From positions 248,001 to 312,000 of the forward strand of contig JADKCP010000002.1 in NCBI GenBank assembly GCA_016718805.1: a stretch of 64,000 nucleotides of DNA. The letters run 5' to 3'. Position numbers and translations under genes: made by a program. Positions 53,138-61,137 of the stretch are shown in pieces. The notes beneath the pieces were generated by a model. The model had not been told where the DNA came from. It was given only the letters and a program-made list of their open reading frames with translations, and did no database searches. The stretch's first letter is position 1; each line of letters begins with the position of its first letter. This stretch comes from Bacteroidota bacterium. Its GTDB lineage: Bacteria; Bacteroidota; Bacteroidia; UBA4408.

Positions 53138-54174
53138 GCTAGTTGTGGAATAATTAAGGTGGCTGTAAACGTATTTTCTTTTTGCTCCAGTTGCAACAAA
53201 TCTTGCCTTGAATAAATTAATTGTAAACGGCGTTGTACTGAATTTAAGCCAAATCCAAGTCCTGTTTTAGGACGGGAGGTGCTTGCGTCAAAAGGATTGC
53301 TGATTTGAATATGTAAACTTTTTCCTTCAGCTTTTGCAGTTATGCCAATGGTAATATTTTCGATGGTATCGTACAAGCCAAATTTTATGGCATTTTCAAC
53401 CAAAGGTTGCAATAATAGTGAAGGTAGTAATTTGGTTAAAGCTGCTTCATCACAGTTAATTTGGGTAGATAAGCGATGACCAAAACGAACTTTTTCAATT
53501 TCAAGGTAGAGTTGCAAATGCGCTAATTCATCAGACAATTGAACCAATTGTTGTTCGTCTTTTTTGAGTGTTCCACGTAAAAAATCGGAAAGCTGTTGAA
53601 TCATTTTTCGGGCTTCTTCCGGCTTAGATCCTGCCAATGCCGAAATTGAATTTAAACTATTAAACAAAAAATGAGGTTGAAGTTGCAAGCGTAATGCACT
53701 CAATTCAGCCTCTCTTACTAACTTTTCTGCTTCTTCTTTGCGTTGCGTATTTTCATATTGTTCCTTCATAAAGTAAAACAACCAACTGGTAACCGTCATC
53801 AATGCTATCATGAGCAAGGCTATCATGTAGCGCAAGGGCAAAGAGTTATCTAAAAATTGCAAGTAATTTAAATTCTGTTCAAATACTTTAGCCAATACAA
53901 ACTGAAGCGCATAGATGTAGGCAAAACTGAGCGCAATTGCGTAAAGCAAACGCTGAATTCGATTGCCTGCTCCGGGATTATAAAAGCGGTAAGTATTTTC
54001 GGTAGCAATACCTATCAAGGCCAGCAATAAGTTGGAAATAGACGCATCGGTAATGGCTATTTGCCAGCTAAGTCCTAAACGGTGCAAAACCAAGGTTTGT
54101 ACAAAAATCCAAAACAGCCACCAGCCAAGATAGCCGGCAACTGCTTTGCGAAATGAGATGTAATTTCTTAACAA
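53134..54174 (-). CDS. LytS-type sensor histidine kinase
   Basis: A 346-residue kinase of the His_kinase (YesM/LytS) class. Four membrane helices fill the first 136 residues. The phospho-acceptor His168 is in LQLQPHFLFNSLNSIS. The ATP-binding part has the N box LLQPLVENAIKFGLY and the glycine box TGLGFGLNSVQRRL. No separate sensor domain is present, so the signal is probably sensed in the membrane or by the partner proteins encoded upstream in the same operon (DUF4288 and LiaF-like). Confidence 0.92.
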   Translation of the reverse strand: MLRNYISFRKAVAGYLGWWLFWIFVQTLVLHRLGLSWQIAITDASISNLLLALIGIATENTYRFYNPGAGNRIQRLLYAIALSFAYIYALQFVLAKVFEQNLNYLQFLDNSLPLRYMIALLMIALMTVTSWLFYFMKEQYENTQRKEEAEKLVREAELSALRLQLQPHFLFNSLNSISALAGSKPEEARKMIQQLSDFLRGTLKKDEQQLVQLSDELAHLQLYLEIEKVRFGHRLSTQINCDEAALTKLLPSLLLQPLVENAIKFGLYDTIENITIGITAKAEGKSLHIQISNPFDASTSRPKTGLGFGLNSVQRRLQLIYSRQDLLQLEQKENTFTATLIIPQLA

Positions 54175-54192
54175 AGAATTTAGTTTTAAGAA

Positions 54193-54540
54193 TTAAACGA
54201 AGAGTTGATGTTGTGTTTGCAACACCATAGCCTTGTGTTTTACAAAGCTAATGTAAGCATTTGCTTCTTCGCTTTCGTGAGTAGACGAACAAATTTCTGC
54301 TCCGTCTTCCCAGTGTTTCAATGGGTGAATTTCAGACACATCAATAAATTTCCAGCTCACCGAACTATTGTTTTTATTGAGAAAGTCAACTTCTTCATTT
54401 TTTCCAATGGAGCGTGCTTTAAAAAATGCTTCCTCGGTTGAAGCTGCTTTAATCATGCGTAATTGCTCATCAAATTGATTCGAATTTTTACCCTTTCCAA
54501 TATCAATTTGGAAAACTATTTTAGTTAAGTACCAGTTCAT
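54193..54540 (-). CDS. DUF4288 domain-containing protein
   Basis: A 115-residue soluble protein matching DUF4288: NWYLTKIVFQIDIGKG at the N terminus, FDEQLRMIKAASTEEAFFKARSIGKNEE in the centre and WKFIDVSEIHPLKHWEDGAEICS near the C terminus. The family is small and uncharacterised. It lies 18 bases upstream of the kinase gene and 31 bases after the LiaF-like gene on the same strand, suggesting a role in the same signalling unit. Function is not known. Confidence 0.8.
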   Translation of the reverse strand: MNWYLTKIVFQIDIGKGKNSNQFDEQLRMIKAASTEEAFFKARSIGKNEEVDFLNKNNSSVSWKFIDVSEIHPLKHWEDGAEICSSTHESEEANAYISFVKHKAMVLQTQHQLFV

Positions 54541-54571
54541 TTTTATAAATTGAAATGTTGAACCTATTTAT

Positions 54572-55393
54572 TTAAAAACTTTGAACATCAATTCCACCAA
54601 ACACAACATCGCCTTTTATAACCAGTAATTTAACGGGTGTATTGAGATCCTTTACAACATTTCGTTTGTCTTCAAATGAGCCCATCACAGCGGTAACGTC
54701 TGATTTTACTTCCCAATGTGGCGGTATTATTAATTTCGTTCCACCAAAAATGGTATGGATTTCTAATTCAATTCGTCCTTCAAAATCGGCCTGACTCAGA
54801 TTAATTTCGGCTCCGCCAAACACCACATTAATTTCACCACCTTTAAAATCTTTCGTTATAATTTTTTTTTCAATTCCACTAAACACTGAGTTTACTTCAA
54901 GATAATTGTCGGAGTTTTTTTTTTCTTGCCAAGCACTCCATTGCTCGCTTTTTTGTTGCCAGTGTTGATGGCGGTTCCATTTGCGGTAAGCTCGGTGATT
55001 ACCACAGTGTCGGCGTCTGGGTTTAAACATTATGAGTAAACCAATAAAAATAATTACGATGGGCCATATATAATGTGAGATGGCTAATTCAGGAAAATTA
55101 TCGCGTAGTAAAAAAACGCTTCCTATGAGTATTGGTATTAACCAGCCTCCTCGTTGAAATCCGTGTTTTACGCCTACAAAAAGACCGATAGCGATTAACA
55201 ACATTTTCCAACTAAATATCCAATGAGGTATTAACATACCCATTTCTTTTGCGAGAAATAAACTACCTATGGCAACTACGATCATTCCTCCAAAAACTTT
55301 TCCGCGGCGTGATGCTCTTTCCCATCGACGCATTTGATCATCCTGATTTGATGAATTTGATGCATTTGTATTTTCTGTGTCTACTCTTTCCAT
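54572..55393 (-). CDS. LiaF/LiaI-like membrane protein
   Basis: From the ATG at 55393 (MERVDTENTN) the protein has 273 residues. Four hydrophobic segments lie between about 34 and 125 (GGMIVVAIGSLFLAKEMGML; WLIPILIGSVFLL; YIWPIVIIFIGLLIMF). A soluble beta-helix-like C-terminal domain follows with the regular pattern VFSGIEKKIITKDFKGGEINVVFGG, repeated as TIFGGTKLIIPPHWEV and VVFGGIDVQ. This is the layout of LiaF/DUF1707-type envelope-stress regulators, which modulate a cognate kinase. The frame runs 71 codons further upstream, but that part overlaps the RNase P RNA promoter, so the inner start is chosen. First gene of the LytS/LytTR operon. Confidence 0.82.
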   Translation of the reverse strand: MERVDTENTNASNSSNQDDQMRRWERASRRGKVFGGMIVVAIGSLFLAKEMGMLIPHWIFSWKMLLIAIGLFVGVKHGFQRGGWLIPILIGSVFLLRDNFPELAISHYIWPIVIIFIGLLIMFKPRRRHCGNHRAYRKWNRHQHWQQKSEQWSAWQEKKNSDNYLEVNSVFSGIEKKIITKDFKGGEINVVFGGAEINLSQADFEGRIELEIHTIFGGTKLIIPPHWEVKSDVTAVMGSFEDKRNVVKDLNTPVKLLVIKGDVVFGGIDVQSF

Positions 55394-55543
55394 TCTACTT
55401 GTTTTTATTTGTTTTATAATTTTTATTAAAATTTGATGCGACAAAACTAGATCAAGCCATGTATTGCCACAATAGCAAAAAGGTGAAGCAAAGTCAAAAG
55501 TAGGTGAACGGTGGATTGGAGTAGGTGAGCGAAAAACAATGTG

Positions 55544-55551
55544 TATCTTTG
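55544..55551 (+). promoter_or_regulatory. -7 promoter element of rnpB
   Basis: TATCTTTG fits TAnnTTTG and ends 5 bases before the predicted RNase P RNA 5' end, the right place for transcription start. Confidence 0.6.
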
Positions 55552-55555
55552 TACT

Positions 55556-55906
55556 ACAAATCGTTCTATCGCTCCGATTTTTCGGGGAGGAAAGTCCGGG
55601 CAACACAGGGCAACCTGCTTTCTAACGGAAAGGTCTCGTTTATTCGGGAACAGAAAGTGCCACAGAAAATAACTACTTCGAGCAATCGGAGAAAAGGTGA
55701 AAACGTGAGGTAAGAGCTCACGATATTGTTTAGTGATAAGCAATAGGGGAAAACCTCAGGTGTTGAAAGACCAAATAAATCTCAGTAATGAAGCTGCCCG
55801 CTTCTGTGCCGTATAGCCGCTGAGAAGGGTAGGTTGATAGATTCGTCGAGCAATTGCCGAACTAGATAAATGATAGAACACGACAGAACCCGGCTTATAG
55901 ATTTGT
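55556..55906 (+). ncRNA. rnpB: RNase P RNA (ribozyme subunit)
   Basis: The bacterial RNase P RNA matures tRNA 5' ends. The conserved P4-region block GAGGAAAGTCCGGGC lies near the 5' end, and its partner ACAGAACCCGGCTTA near the 3' end. The terminal stem P1 is ACAAATC paired with GATTTGT, which sets the ends. About 351 nt is a normal length. A promoter precedes it and a strong terminator follows. Open frames reported over this stretch on either strand are not genes. Confidence 0.95.
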
Positions 55907-55914
55907 AAAATTAT

Positions 55915-55950
55915 AACGCTGTACGAAGTAATTTGTGCAGCGTTTTTTTA
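55915..55950 (+). terminator. Rho-independent terminator of rnpB
   Basis: AACGCTGTAC pairs with GTGCAGCGTT (one G-T pair) around a 12-base loop, followed by a run of T, 9 bases after the RNA 3' end. It also covers the end of the convergent YggS gene. Confidence 0.88.
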
Positions 55951-56607
55951 TCGTGCTCCAAATATTGCTGAGCCCACGCGAACCATGTTACTTCCCTCTT
56001 CAATAGCCAGTTCATAATCGCTGCTCATGCCCATGCTGAGTAGTGAAAGTTGGACATTCGAACTTTTCTGATTTTTTTGTGATTCAAAAAATGTTTTCAA
56101 GCTATGAAATTCTTTTTTCACTTGCGCAGTATCGCTAGTATTTGAAGCCATTCCCATGAGTCCAACGATTCGAATATTTTGTAACGCTTGAATTTCAGTT
56201 CCGCTTAATAGTTGCTCGGCTTCCTTAAAATCAAGGCCAAATTTTGTTTCCTCGCTGGCGATAAAGATTTGAAGCAGGCAATCGATAATGCGGTTATTTT
56301 TTTTTGCTTGTTTGTCAATTTCTGCGAGAAGTTTAAAGCTATCAACAGAGTGTATCAAGGCTACAAATGGGGCAATGTATTTTACTTTATTACTTTGTAG
56401 ATGACCTATTAAATGCCATTCAATATCTTTAGGTAAAACCTCCTGTTTATCGCAGAGTTCCTGTACTTTGTTTTCACCAAAAATTTTGTGTCCTGCACTG
56501 TACACTTCCATCAATTTTTCAACAGGGTGTGTTTTGGTTACCGCAATTAGCGTGACATTTGCCGGGAGTGATGCTTTTATTTTATGTAGATTTTCTTGAA
56601 TTGACAT
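55948..56607 (-). CDS. YggS family pyridoxal phosphate homeostasis protein
   Basis: A 219-residue protein of the YggS/PLPBP family, which binds PLP and balances vitamin B6 and amino-acid pools without known catalysis. The PLP lysine is in TLIAVTKTHPVEKL (Lys near residue 25). FGENKVQEL, WHLIGHLQSNKVKYI, LLQIFIASEETKFGLDF and LSLLSMGMSSDYELAIEEGSNMVRVG follow as in the family. The start ATG gives a normal N terminus. It is a lone gene converging on rnpB. Confidence 0.93.
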   Translation of the reverse strand: MSIQENLHKIKASLPANVTLIAVTKTHPVEKLMEVYSAGHKIFGENKVQELCDKQEVLPKDIEWHLIGHLQSNKVKYIAPFVALIHSVDSFKLLAEIDKQAKKNNRIIDCLLQIFIASEETKFGLDFKEAEQLLSGTEIQALQNIRIVGLMGMASNTSDTAQVKKEFHSLKTFFESQKNQKSSNVQLSLLSMGMSSDYELAIEEGSNMVRVGSAIFGAR

Positions 56608-56764
56608 GGGCTTTTTTCTGAATCAAAGTTAGAAGGTATTTTTGTATTTAACCACAAAGTACACGAAGAAAAACACTGAGAACACAAGGAGGTTTTTACA
56701 AAGAATGTTTCTTTGCGAAAAGTTTCTATTGTTGTTGTTTGAAAATTTATACCCGGAATTTGAA

Positions 56765-57793
56765 CTAGTAAATTAAAATTTCTGTTGCACCAAAGCCGTA
56801 CTTGGCGTAAGATGCATCTTGGTATTTTAATTTGGGATAATTTTGAAGGGCTTTATATACTTCGGCTTTTAGGCGACCTGTGCCAATTCCATGAATTACA
56901 ATAAGTTTTTTGAGACGCAGGGCAATTGCTTCATCCAAACTTTTTAGAAAATAACTTAATTGCAGTTGAACAATCTGCGCATTACTCATGCCGCTAATAT
57001 TATCAATTAACTCTTCAATGTGTAAATCAATTTCTTTTTCTTCTACCCTTGTTTCCTGAAGTTTTAGGGATTGTATTTTGAGTTTGTCTTTGATTTCAAT
57101 TTTAGAATTTTCGAAATGCAAACGCAATTCATCTTCCGGAATAGTTAAAGGTGGCTCTATACTGTAAAGTTCTGTAATCACTGCTTTTCCAGGTACAAAG
57201 TGAGAGGTTTCAAAACTCTTTTCAATGAACAGTTTATCTTGTTTCACTTTTAACCCGGCTTGAACAGGTGCTTTTAAAGCTGCTTTTTCCTTTTTATAAA
57301 ACAAGACCTGAAAACGAATCTCACGGCATTCATTAATCTTTTCTCGCTTTAAGCGGAATAATTCCACTGTAGAATTAGGAACTACCTCTGCATTTTTGTT
57401 CCATTTAAAATCTCCATCATCTGCTGTAAAATAGGCAAGAAGCAAATGATAGGAAGTAGTATTTGCAATGCTTACAATCAAATCACTGTTGCTTACATTG
57501 CTTGAATCTATTGCTTCAAAGCAAACAAAAAGTTTATCTTTTTTACTTGGAACGAAAGAAATACTGTGAGCTATTGTATCTGTTTTTTTTGTTGCTTCAA
57601 TTGCATTAGGCACAACAGCCGGCTTAGCTCCTGCTACTGGAAAAGAATCAGCAACCAAATCAGCTAATGAAACTGGAATTTCGAATCCACCCTCAATATC
57701 AACCACCACAGTTGATCCATCAATAATTTTTGTAATTCTTCCTTTTTCTTTGGAATTTAAAAATCGGACTTTATCTCCTATTGAAAAAGGCAT
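56765..57793 (-). CDS. DUF2027 / Smr domain-containing protein
   Basis: From the ATG at 57793 (MPFSIGDKVRFLNSKEKG) the protein has 342 residues. The N-terminal region is an SH3-like KOW-type segment; the middle (about 75-230) is the beta-rich DUF2027 domain typical of Bacteroidota; the C-terminal 85 residues form a Smr domain (EIDLHIEELIDNI, LKKLIVIHGIGTGRLKAEV, YGFGATEILIY). Smr domains nick or bind branched or stalled nucleic acids, as in MutS2 and ribosome rescue factors. The frame continues 24 codons upstream without conservation. Function is not known. Confidence 0.85.
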   Translation of the reverse strand: MPFSIGDKVRFLNSKEKGRITKIIDGSTVVVDIEGGFEIPVSLADLVADSFPVAGAKPAVVPNAIEATKKTDTIAHSISFVPSKKDKLFVCFEAIDSSNVSNSDLIVSIANTTSYHLLLAYFTADDGDFKWNKNAEVVPNSTVELFRLKREKINECREIRFQVLFYKKEKAALKAPVQAGLKVKQDKLFIEKSFETSHFVPGKAVITELYSIEPPLTIPEDELRLHFENSKIEIKDKLKIQSLKLQETRVEEKEIDLHIEELIDNISGMSNAQIVQLQLSYFLKSLDEAIALRLKKLIVIHGIGTGRLKAEVYKALQNYPKLKYQDASYAKYGFGATEILIY

Positions 57794-58115
57794 AGTTATT
57801 AGCATTATGGGAACAAACTTAGGTAAAAGCCTTTGATTTTTCAGCAAAAATACAAGCACTATCAATTCTCATTGTGTACTAGATGATTTGTTTGAAATTC
57901 GCAATTTGGTTAAGAAGTATAGCTGAAAGTTAAATTCAATCTACTTTACTAGCCTAGAAACGAACAAGGTATATCTTAATTCTTGCCTAGTGGACTAGTC
58001 CTTTAATCTTGCAATATTGTAAGCAAAAAATATTCTGTAAGAAAATCATTCAGTGATGAAAAAATAAAATTAGCTTGCTAGCAAGTTGAAAATACTAGCA
58101 ACTGCAAGCGAATAT

Positions 58116-58622
58116 TTACTGCTTTTGTATACTTTCAAAATACTGATCAAGATTTTGCATTGCCATGGTAAAACCTTCTTTGAAACCAAGTTCAATTATT
58201 TTTTTCAAATCGTCTAGTGAATCGTATTGAATAACAATGCTAACTGTGGTTACATTTTTATTTTGATTAAATGAATTGGTCCAAAGTGACCGTGGAAAAG
58301 TAGTGTTAACTTCACCAGATTCGGAGCAAAATGCATCAAGTCCAGAGAACATTTTGTGCTGCTCAATTTGCTTATAATCGGCCCTGCACCAGTGCTTTTC
58401 ATTTTCAGGACTTATCATGTAATACAACCAACTTCCACCGATTTTAAAATCCATTGATTCGGTAATTGTTTTATAAGGTTTGGGTGCCCACCATAAATCA
58501 AGGATTTCAGGATTGGTCCAAGCATCCCAAACAAGTAATAGTTCGGCAGCAAATTCACGTGTTACTTCAATACATTTTTTTTCATTGTTCACTTTAAATT
58601 CAAAAAACAGTGTCGGATTCAT
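58116..58622 (-). CDS. SRPBCC/AHSA1 family protein
   Basis: A 168-residue START-like protein of the AHSA1 (Activator of Hsp90 ATPase homologue 1) group. Typical segments are EVTREFAAELLLVWDAWTNPEILDLWWAPKPYKT at the start and FKIGGSWLYYMISPENEKHWCRADYKQIEQHKMFSGLDAF in the middle, with a C-terminal amphipathic helix (FKEGFTMAMQNLDQYFESI). These proteins form a hydrophobic pocket, and most bacterial members have unknown ligands. It is a single gene; the 250-base gap downstream holds only a short palindrome (CTTGCTAGCAAG, 58074-58085). Confidence 0.85.
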   Translation of the reverse strand: MNPTLFFEFKVNNEKKCIEVTREFAAELLLVWDAWTNPEILDLWWAPKPYKTITESMDFKIGGSWLYYMISPENEKHWCRADYKQIEQHKMFSGLDAFCSESGEVNTTFPRSLWTNSFNQNKNVTTVSIVIQYDSLDDLKKIIELGFKEGFTMAMQNLDQYFESIQKQ

Positions 58623-58825
58623 AGTATTTATTTTTAGGATAAGTAATTAATTATTGGCTTAAAATCATTTAACAATAAATTTCGTGTATGGTCTAATTAC
58701 CTTTATTTACTAGTAAAATTCAATATTACCATGCTAGTGTAAATGAAATTAAATGAAACCATTTGGTTGCAAATATATTAATTTTTTTATTCCTACTTAT
58801 TTTTTTTGAAATTTAAAATGAGAGC

Positions 58826-59803
58826 TTACTTTTTATGAGGACGTTTTTTAATCATACCACCTTTGGTGTCTTTTACCGGACTCATTACAACAAAAGCATT
58901 TGAATCAATTTTTTCGAGTTCGATGTTGAGCTTATTTAATTCGAGACGCGTTAAAACTGTGTAAACTATATCCACATCTATGCGTTCGCCATGATTTCCA
59001 AAACCACGTTTACCGTTGTATACGGTAACTCCTCTACCCATCTTAGTGATAATCATTTCGCGAATTTCTTCGCTGTGAGCTGAAACAATGGTTGCGCCAA
59101 TGTACTCTTCAATACCTTCAATAATAAAATCGAGAGTTTTAGAAGCAGCCAAATAGGTAATCATAGAATATAAGGCTATTTCAATTCCCAATAAATAAGC
59201 TGCGGCTGAGAATATTAAGATATTAATTAGCACAACAATGTCGCCGATGGTTGTACCAAATTTTCGGCTTAAAAAAATTGCCAGAACTTCGGTTCCATCT
59301 ATTACTGCTCCTCCCCTTACTGCCAATCCTATACCGGCTCCTAAAAAGAATCCACCAAAAATTGCCACCAGTAAGCTATCGTTGGTAACATTTGGAAAAT
59401 GCACGGTTGCTAAACACAAGGCCAGACCGGCAATTGCAATGGTAGTTTTAATAGCAAACACTCTTCCCATCACCTTATACGCCAGCAAAATGAAGGGTAT
59501 GTTTACACAAATAATCCAGGTATGGAGCGGAATTTTTGTAAGGGCAAACAACAATAAAGATATTCCGGTGGCACCTCCATCAATAAAATTATTAGTGAGC
59601 AAAAAGCCTTTAAATCCAAATGAAGCCGAAAAAATTGCGAGGGTAATTAATACTACATCCTTAACAAAACGCTTAGTAGTAAGTTTTAATTCTCTGTATC
59701 CTTTTGCAATTTCATAAGCAGAGTATTTTCTAGACTCCGTTTCACCTTTCGATTTATCTTTTAAAACGGTTTGAATAATTACCTGTGTCCACAGTGGATT
59801 CAT
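58826..59803 (-). CDS. YitT family membrane protein (DUF161/DUF2179)
   Basis: A 325-residue protein with about five or six membrane helices (residues 45-215) and a soluble C-terminal DUF2179 domain. Conserved landmarks are FLLTNNFIDGGATGISLLL, GGFFLGAGIGLAVRGGAVIDGTEVLA and YNGKRGFGNHGERIDVDIVYTVLTRLEL. The function is unknown; relation to transport is only suggested by topology. It lies between the AHSA1 gene and the efflux operon, with no sign of cotranscription. Confidence 0.88.
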   Translation of the reverse strand: MNPLWTQVIIQTVLKDKSKGETESRKYSAYEIAKGYRELKLTTKRFVKDVVLITLAIFSASFGFKGFLLTNNFIDGGATGISLLLFALTKIPLHTWIICVNIPFILLAYKVMGRVFAIKTTIAIAGLALCLATVHFPNVTNDSLLVAIFGGFFLGAGIGLAVRGGAVIDGTEVLAIFLSRKFGTTIGDIVVLINILIFSAAAYLLGIEIALYSMITYLAASKTLDFIIEGIEEYIGATIVSAHSEEIREMIITKMGRGVTVYNGKRGFGNHGERIDVDIVYTVLTRLELNKLNIELEKIDSNAFVVMSPVKDTKGGMIKKRPHKK

Positions 59804-59951
59804 GAGTTGGGGTGTTTAACTAAATTGTGCTATAAATATATGCAACTTAAAAATAAGTTTACCGGTAAACTAGCTTGAATTACAAAGTATAACTATTCTT
59901 ACAGAAGGCGGAGTTAGTCTGCTTTTTACTCATGAACCTATTTACCAATAC

Positions 59952-61136
59952 TTACTCTTCGTCTTTATTTTTGAGTTTCATTAATAAAGTATAGGCGCCT
60001 TTTACTACTACATTTCTTGAGTTTACTTCTGCAGAATCGGCAAATTTAATCTGTGTAAATCCATTGGTAGAAGTCCCGCTCATTACTTCTGTCATTTGGA
60101 ACTGCAAATTCCTTTGTTCACAGAACACATACTCTTTTCCTTCAAATCGTACAATAGCTTCGGAAGGAAGAACTAGAGCTTTCGAATTTTCTACTTCAAT
60201 AGCTGCATTCATGTACATTCCAGGAATTAGTGAACCATGGTATTTTTCAAAATGGCAATGTATGGTTAACGTTCTTTCTTTAGAAATATCCTTACCAATG
60301 AGAATAATTTCACAAGTATATTTCTTACTAGGTTGCTGATTACTGTATGCTGTTAACTTTTGCCCTACAGCCAATTTATCAATATCCTTTTCAAACACCG
60401 TTAAAGCCAAATGTATGTCTTCGGGATTCACCAATTCAAACAAAACTTCAGTAGGAGAAACATATTTTCCTATGTTCACATGTATGGCTTTAACATAACC
60501 ATCGATGGGAGAAGGAAGCTGAATGCTGCGCGACAAGTTGTTTTCAGAGAGTTCATTCGGATTAATATTTATAAGTTTCAACTTTTCAGCCAGTGCTTTA
60601 ACAGTCACTTTTTGTGATTGATAATTACTTACAGCTAGTTCTAAATTTTTGTCACTTCCTGCTTTGCTTTTATTCAATTCACTTTGCCGCTCGTATTCCT
60701 TTTCAATAGCCACCAAGTGCGATTTTGCAGTTAAATAGTCTTGCTGCAACTGTATGTATTGCTGATCTTCCAAGGTGGCAATTATTTCTCCGTTTCGCAC
60801 ATGCATGCCTTCAAGCAAATTGGTAGATTTTAAATAACCACCCAAAGGAACACTTATAGAAACCATGTTTTGAGGCGGAACATCAATAATTCCATTTACC
60901 TTAAGTATAGCAGGAATGGATTTTTCTTCAGCTTTTGCAAGTTGTATTGCAGCGTTTTTTGCCTGGGCTTCTGTTAATTCAACAAGGTCATTGGATACAA
61001 TTTGTGCCGCTGTATTTTCTTCCTTTATGGTGTTATTGCAGGAAATTAAAGACAAAAAAAGTATCCATAATAAATACAACTTTAGGTACAAGTTGTATTT
61101 AGCCAATTGTGTTTGCAATTTTATATAATAGTTCAT
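59952..61136 (-). CDS. efflux RND transporter periplasmic adaptor (CusB/HlyD type) lipoprotein
   Basis: The 394-residue adaptor begins with a lipoprotein signal (LLWILFLSLISC, lipobox Cys33). Its barrel-sandwich halves are VSISVPLGGYLKSTNLLEGMHVRNGEIIATLEDQQYIQLQQDY and SPIDGYVKAIHVNIGKYVSPTEVLFELV, joined by a coiled-coil hairpin (AIEKEYERQSELNKSKAGSDKNLELAVSNYQSQK). It links the inner-membrane pump to an outer-membrane channel. The pump-channel gene ends 1 base before this start, so both are one operon. Heavy-metal export (Cu/Ag/Zn/Co class) is inferred from the partner pump; no Met- or His-rich metal site is obvious. Confidence 0.88.
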   Translation of the reverse strand: MNYYIKLQTQLAKYNLYLKLYLLWILFLSLISCNNTIKEENTAAQIVSNDLVELTEAQAKNAAIQLAKAEEKSIPAILKVNGIIDVPPQNMVSISVPLGGYLKSTNLLEGMHVRNGEIIATLEDQQYIQLQQDYLTAKSHLVAIEKEYERQSELNKSKAGSDKNLELAVSNYQSQKVTVKALAEKLKLININPNELSENNLSRSIQLPSPIDGYVKAIHVNIGKYVSPTEVLFELVNPEDIHLALTVFEKDIDKLAVGQKLTAYSNQQPSKKYTCEIILIGKDISKERTLTIHCHFEKYHGSLIPGMYMNAAIEVENSKALVLPSEAIVRFEGKEYVFCEQRNLQFQMTEVMSGTSTNGFTQIKFADSAEVNSRNVVVKGAYTLLMKLKNKDEE

Positions 61137-61137
61137 G

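Noticed and set aside
55447..55743. Open frames of 98 and 62 codons over the RNase P RNA
   Set aside because: The stretch folds as RNase P RNA with conserved P4 blocks; the frames are accidental.
58074..58085. 12-base palindrome CTTGCTAGCAAG
   Set aside because: Short and without neighbouring T run or second copy; chance is adequate.
59238..59717. 159-codon plus-strand frame
   Set aside because: Antisense to the YitT gene; it has no start context and mirrors its codon bias.
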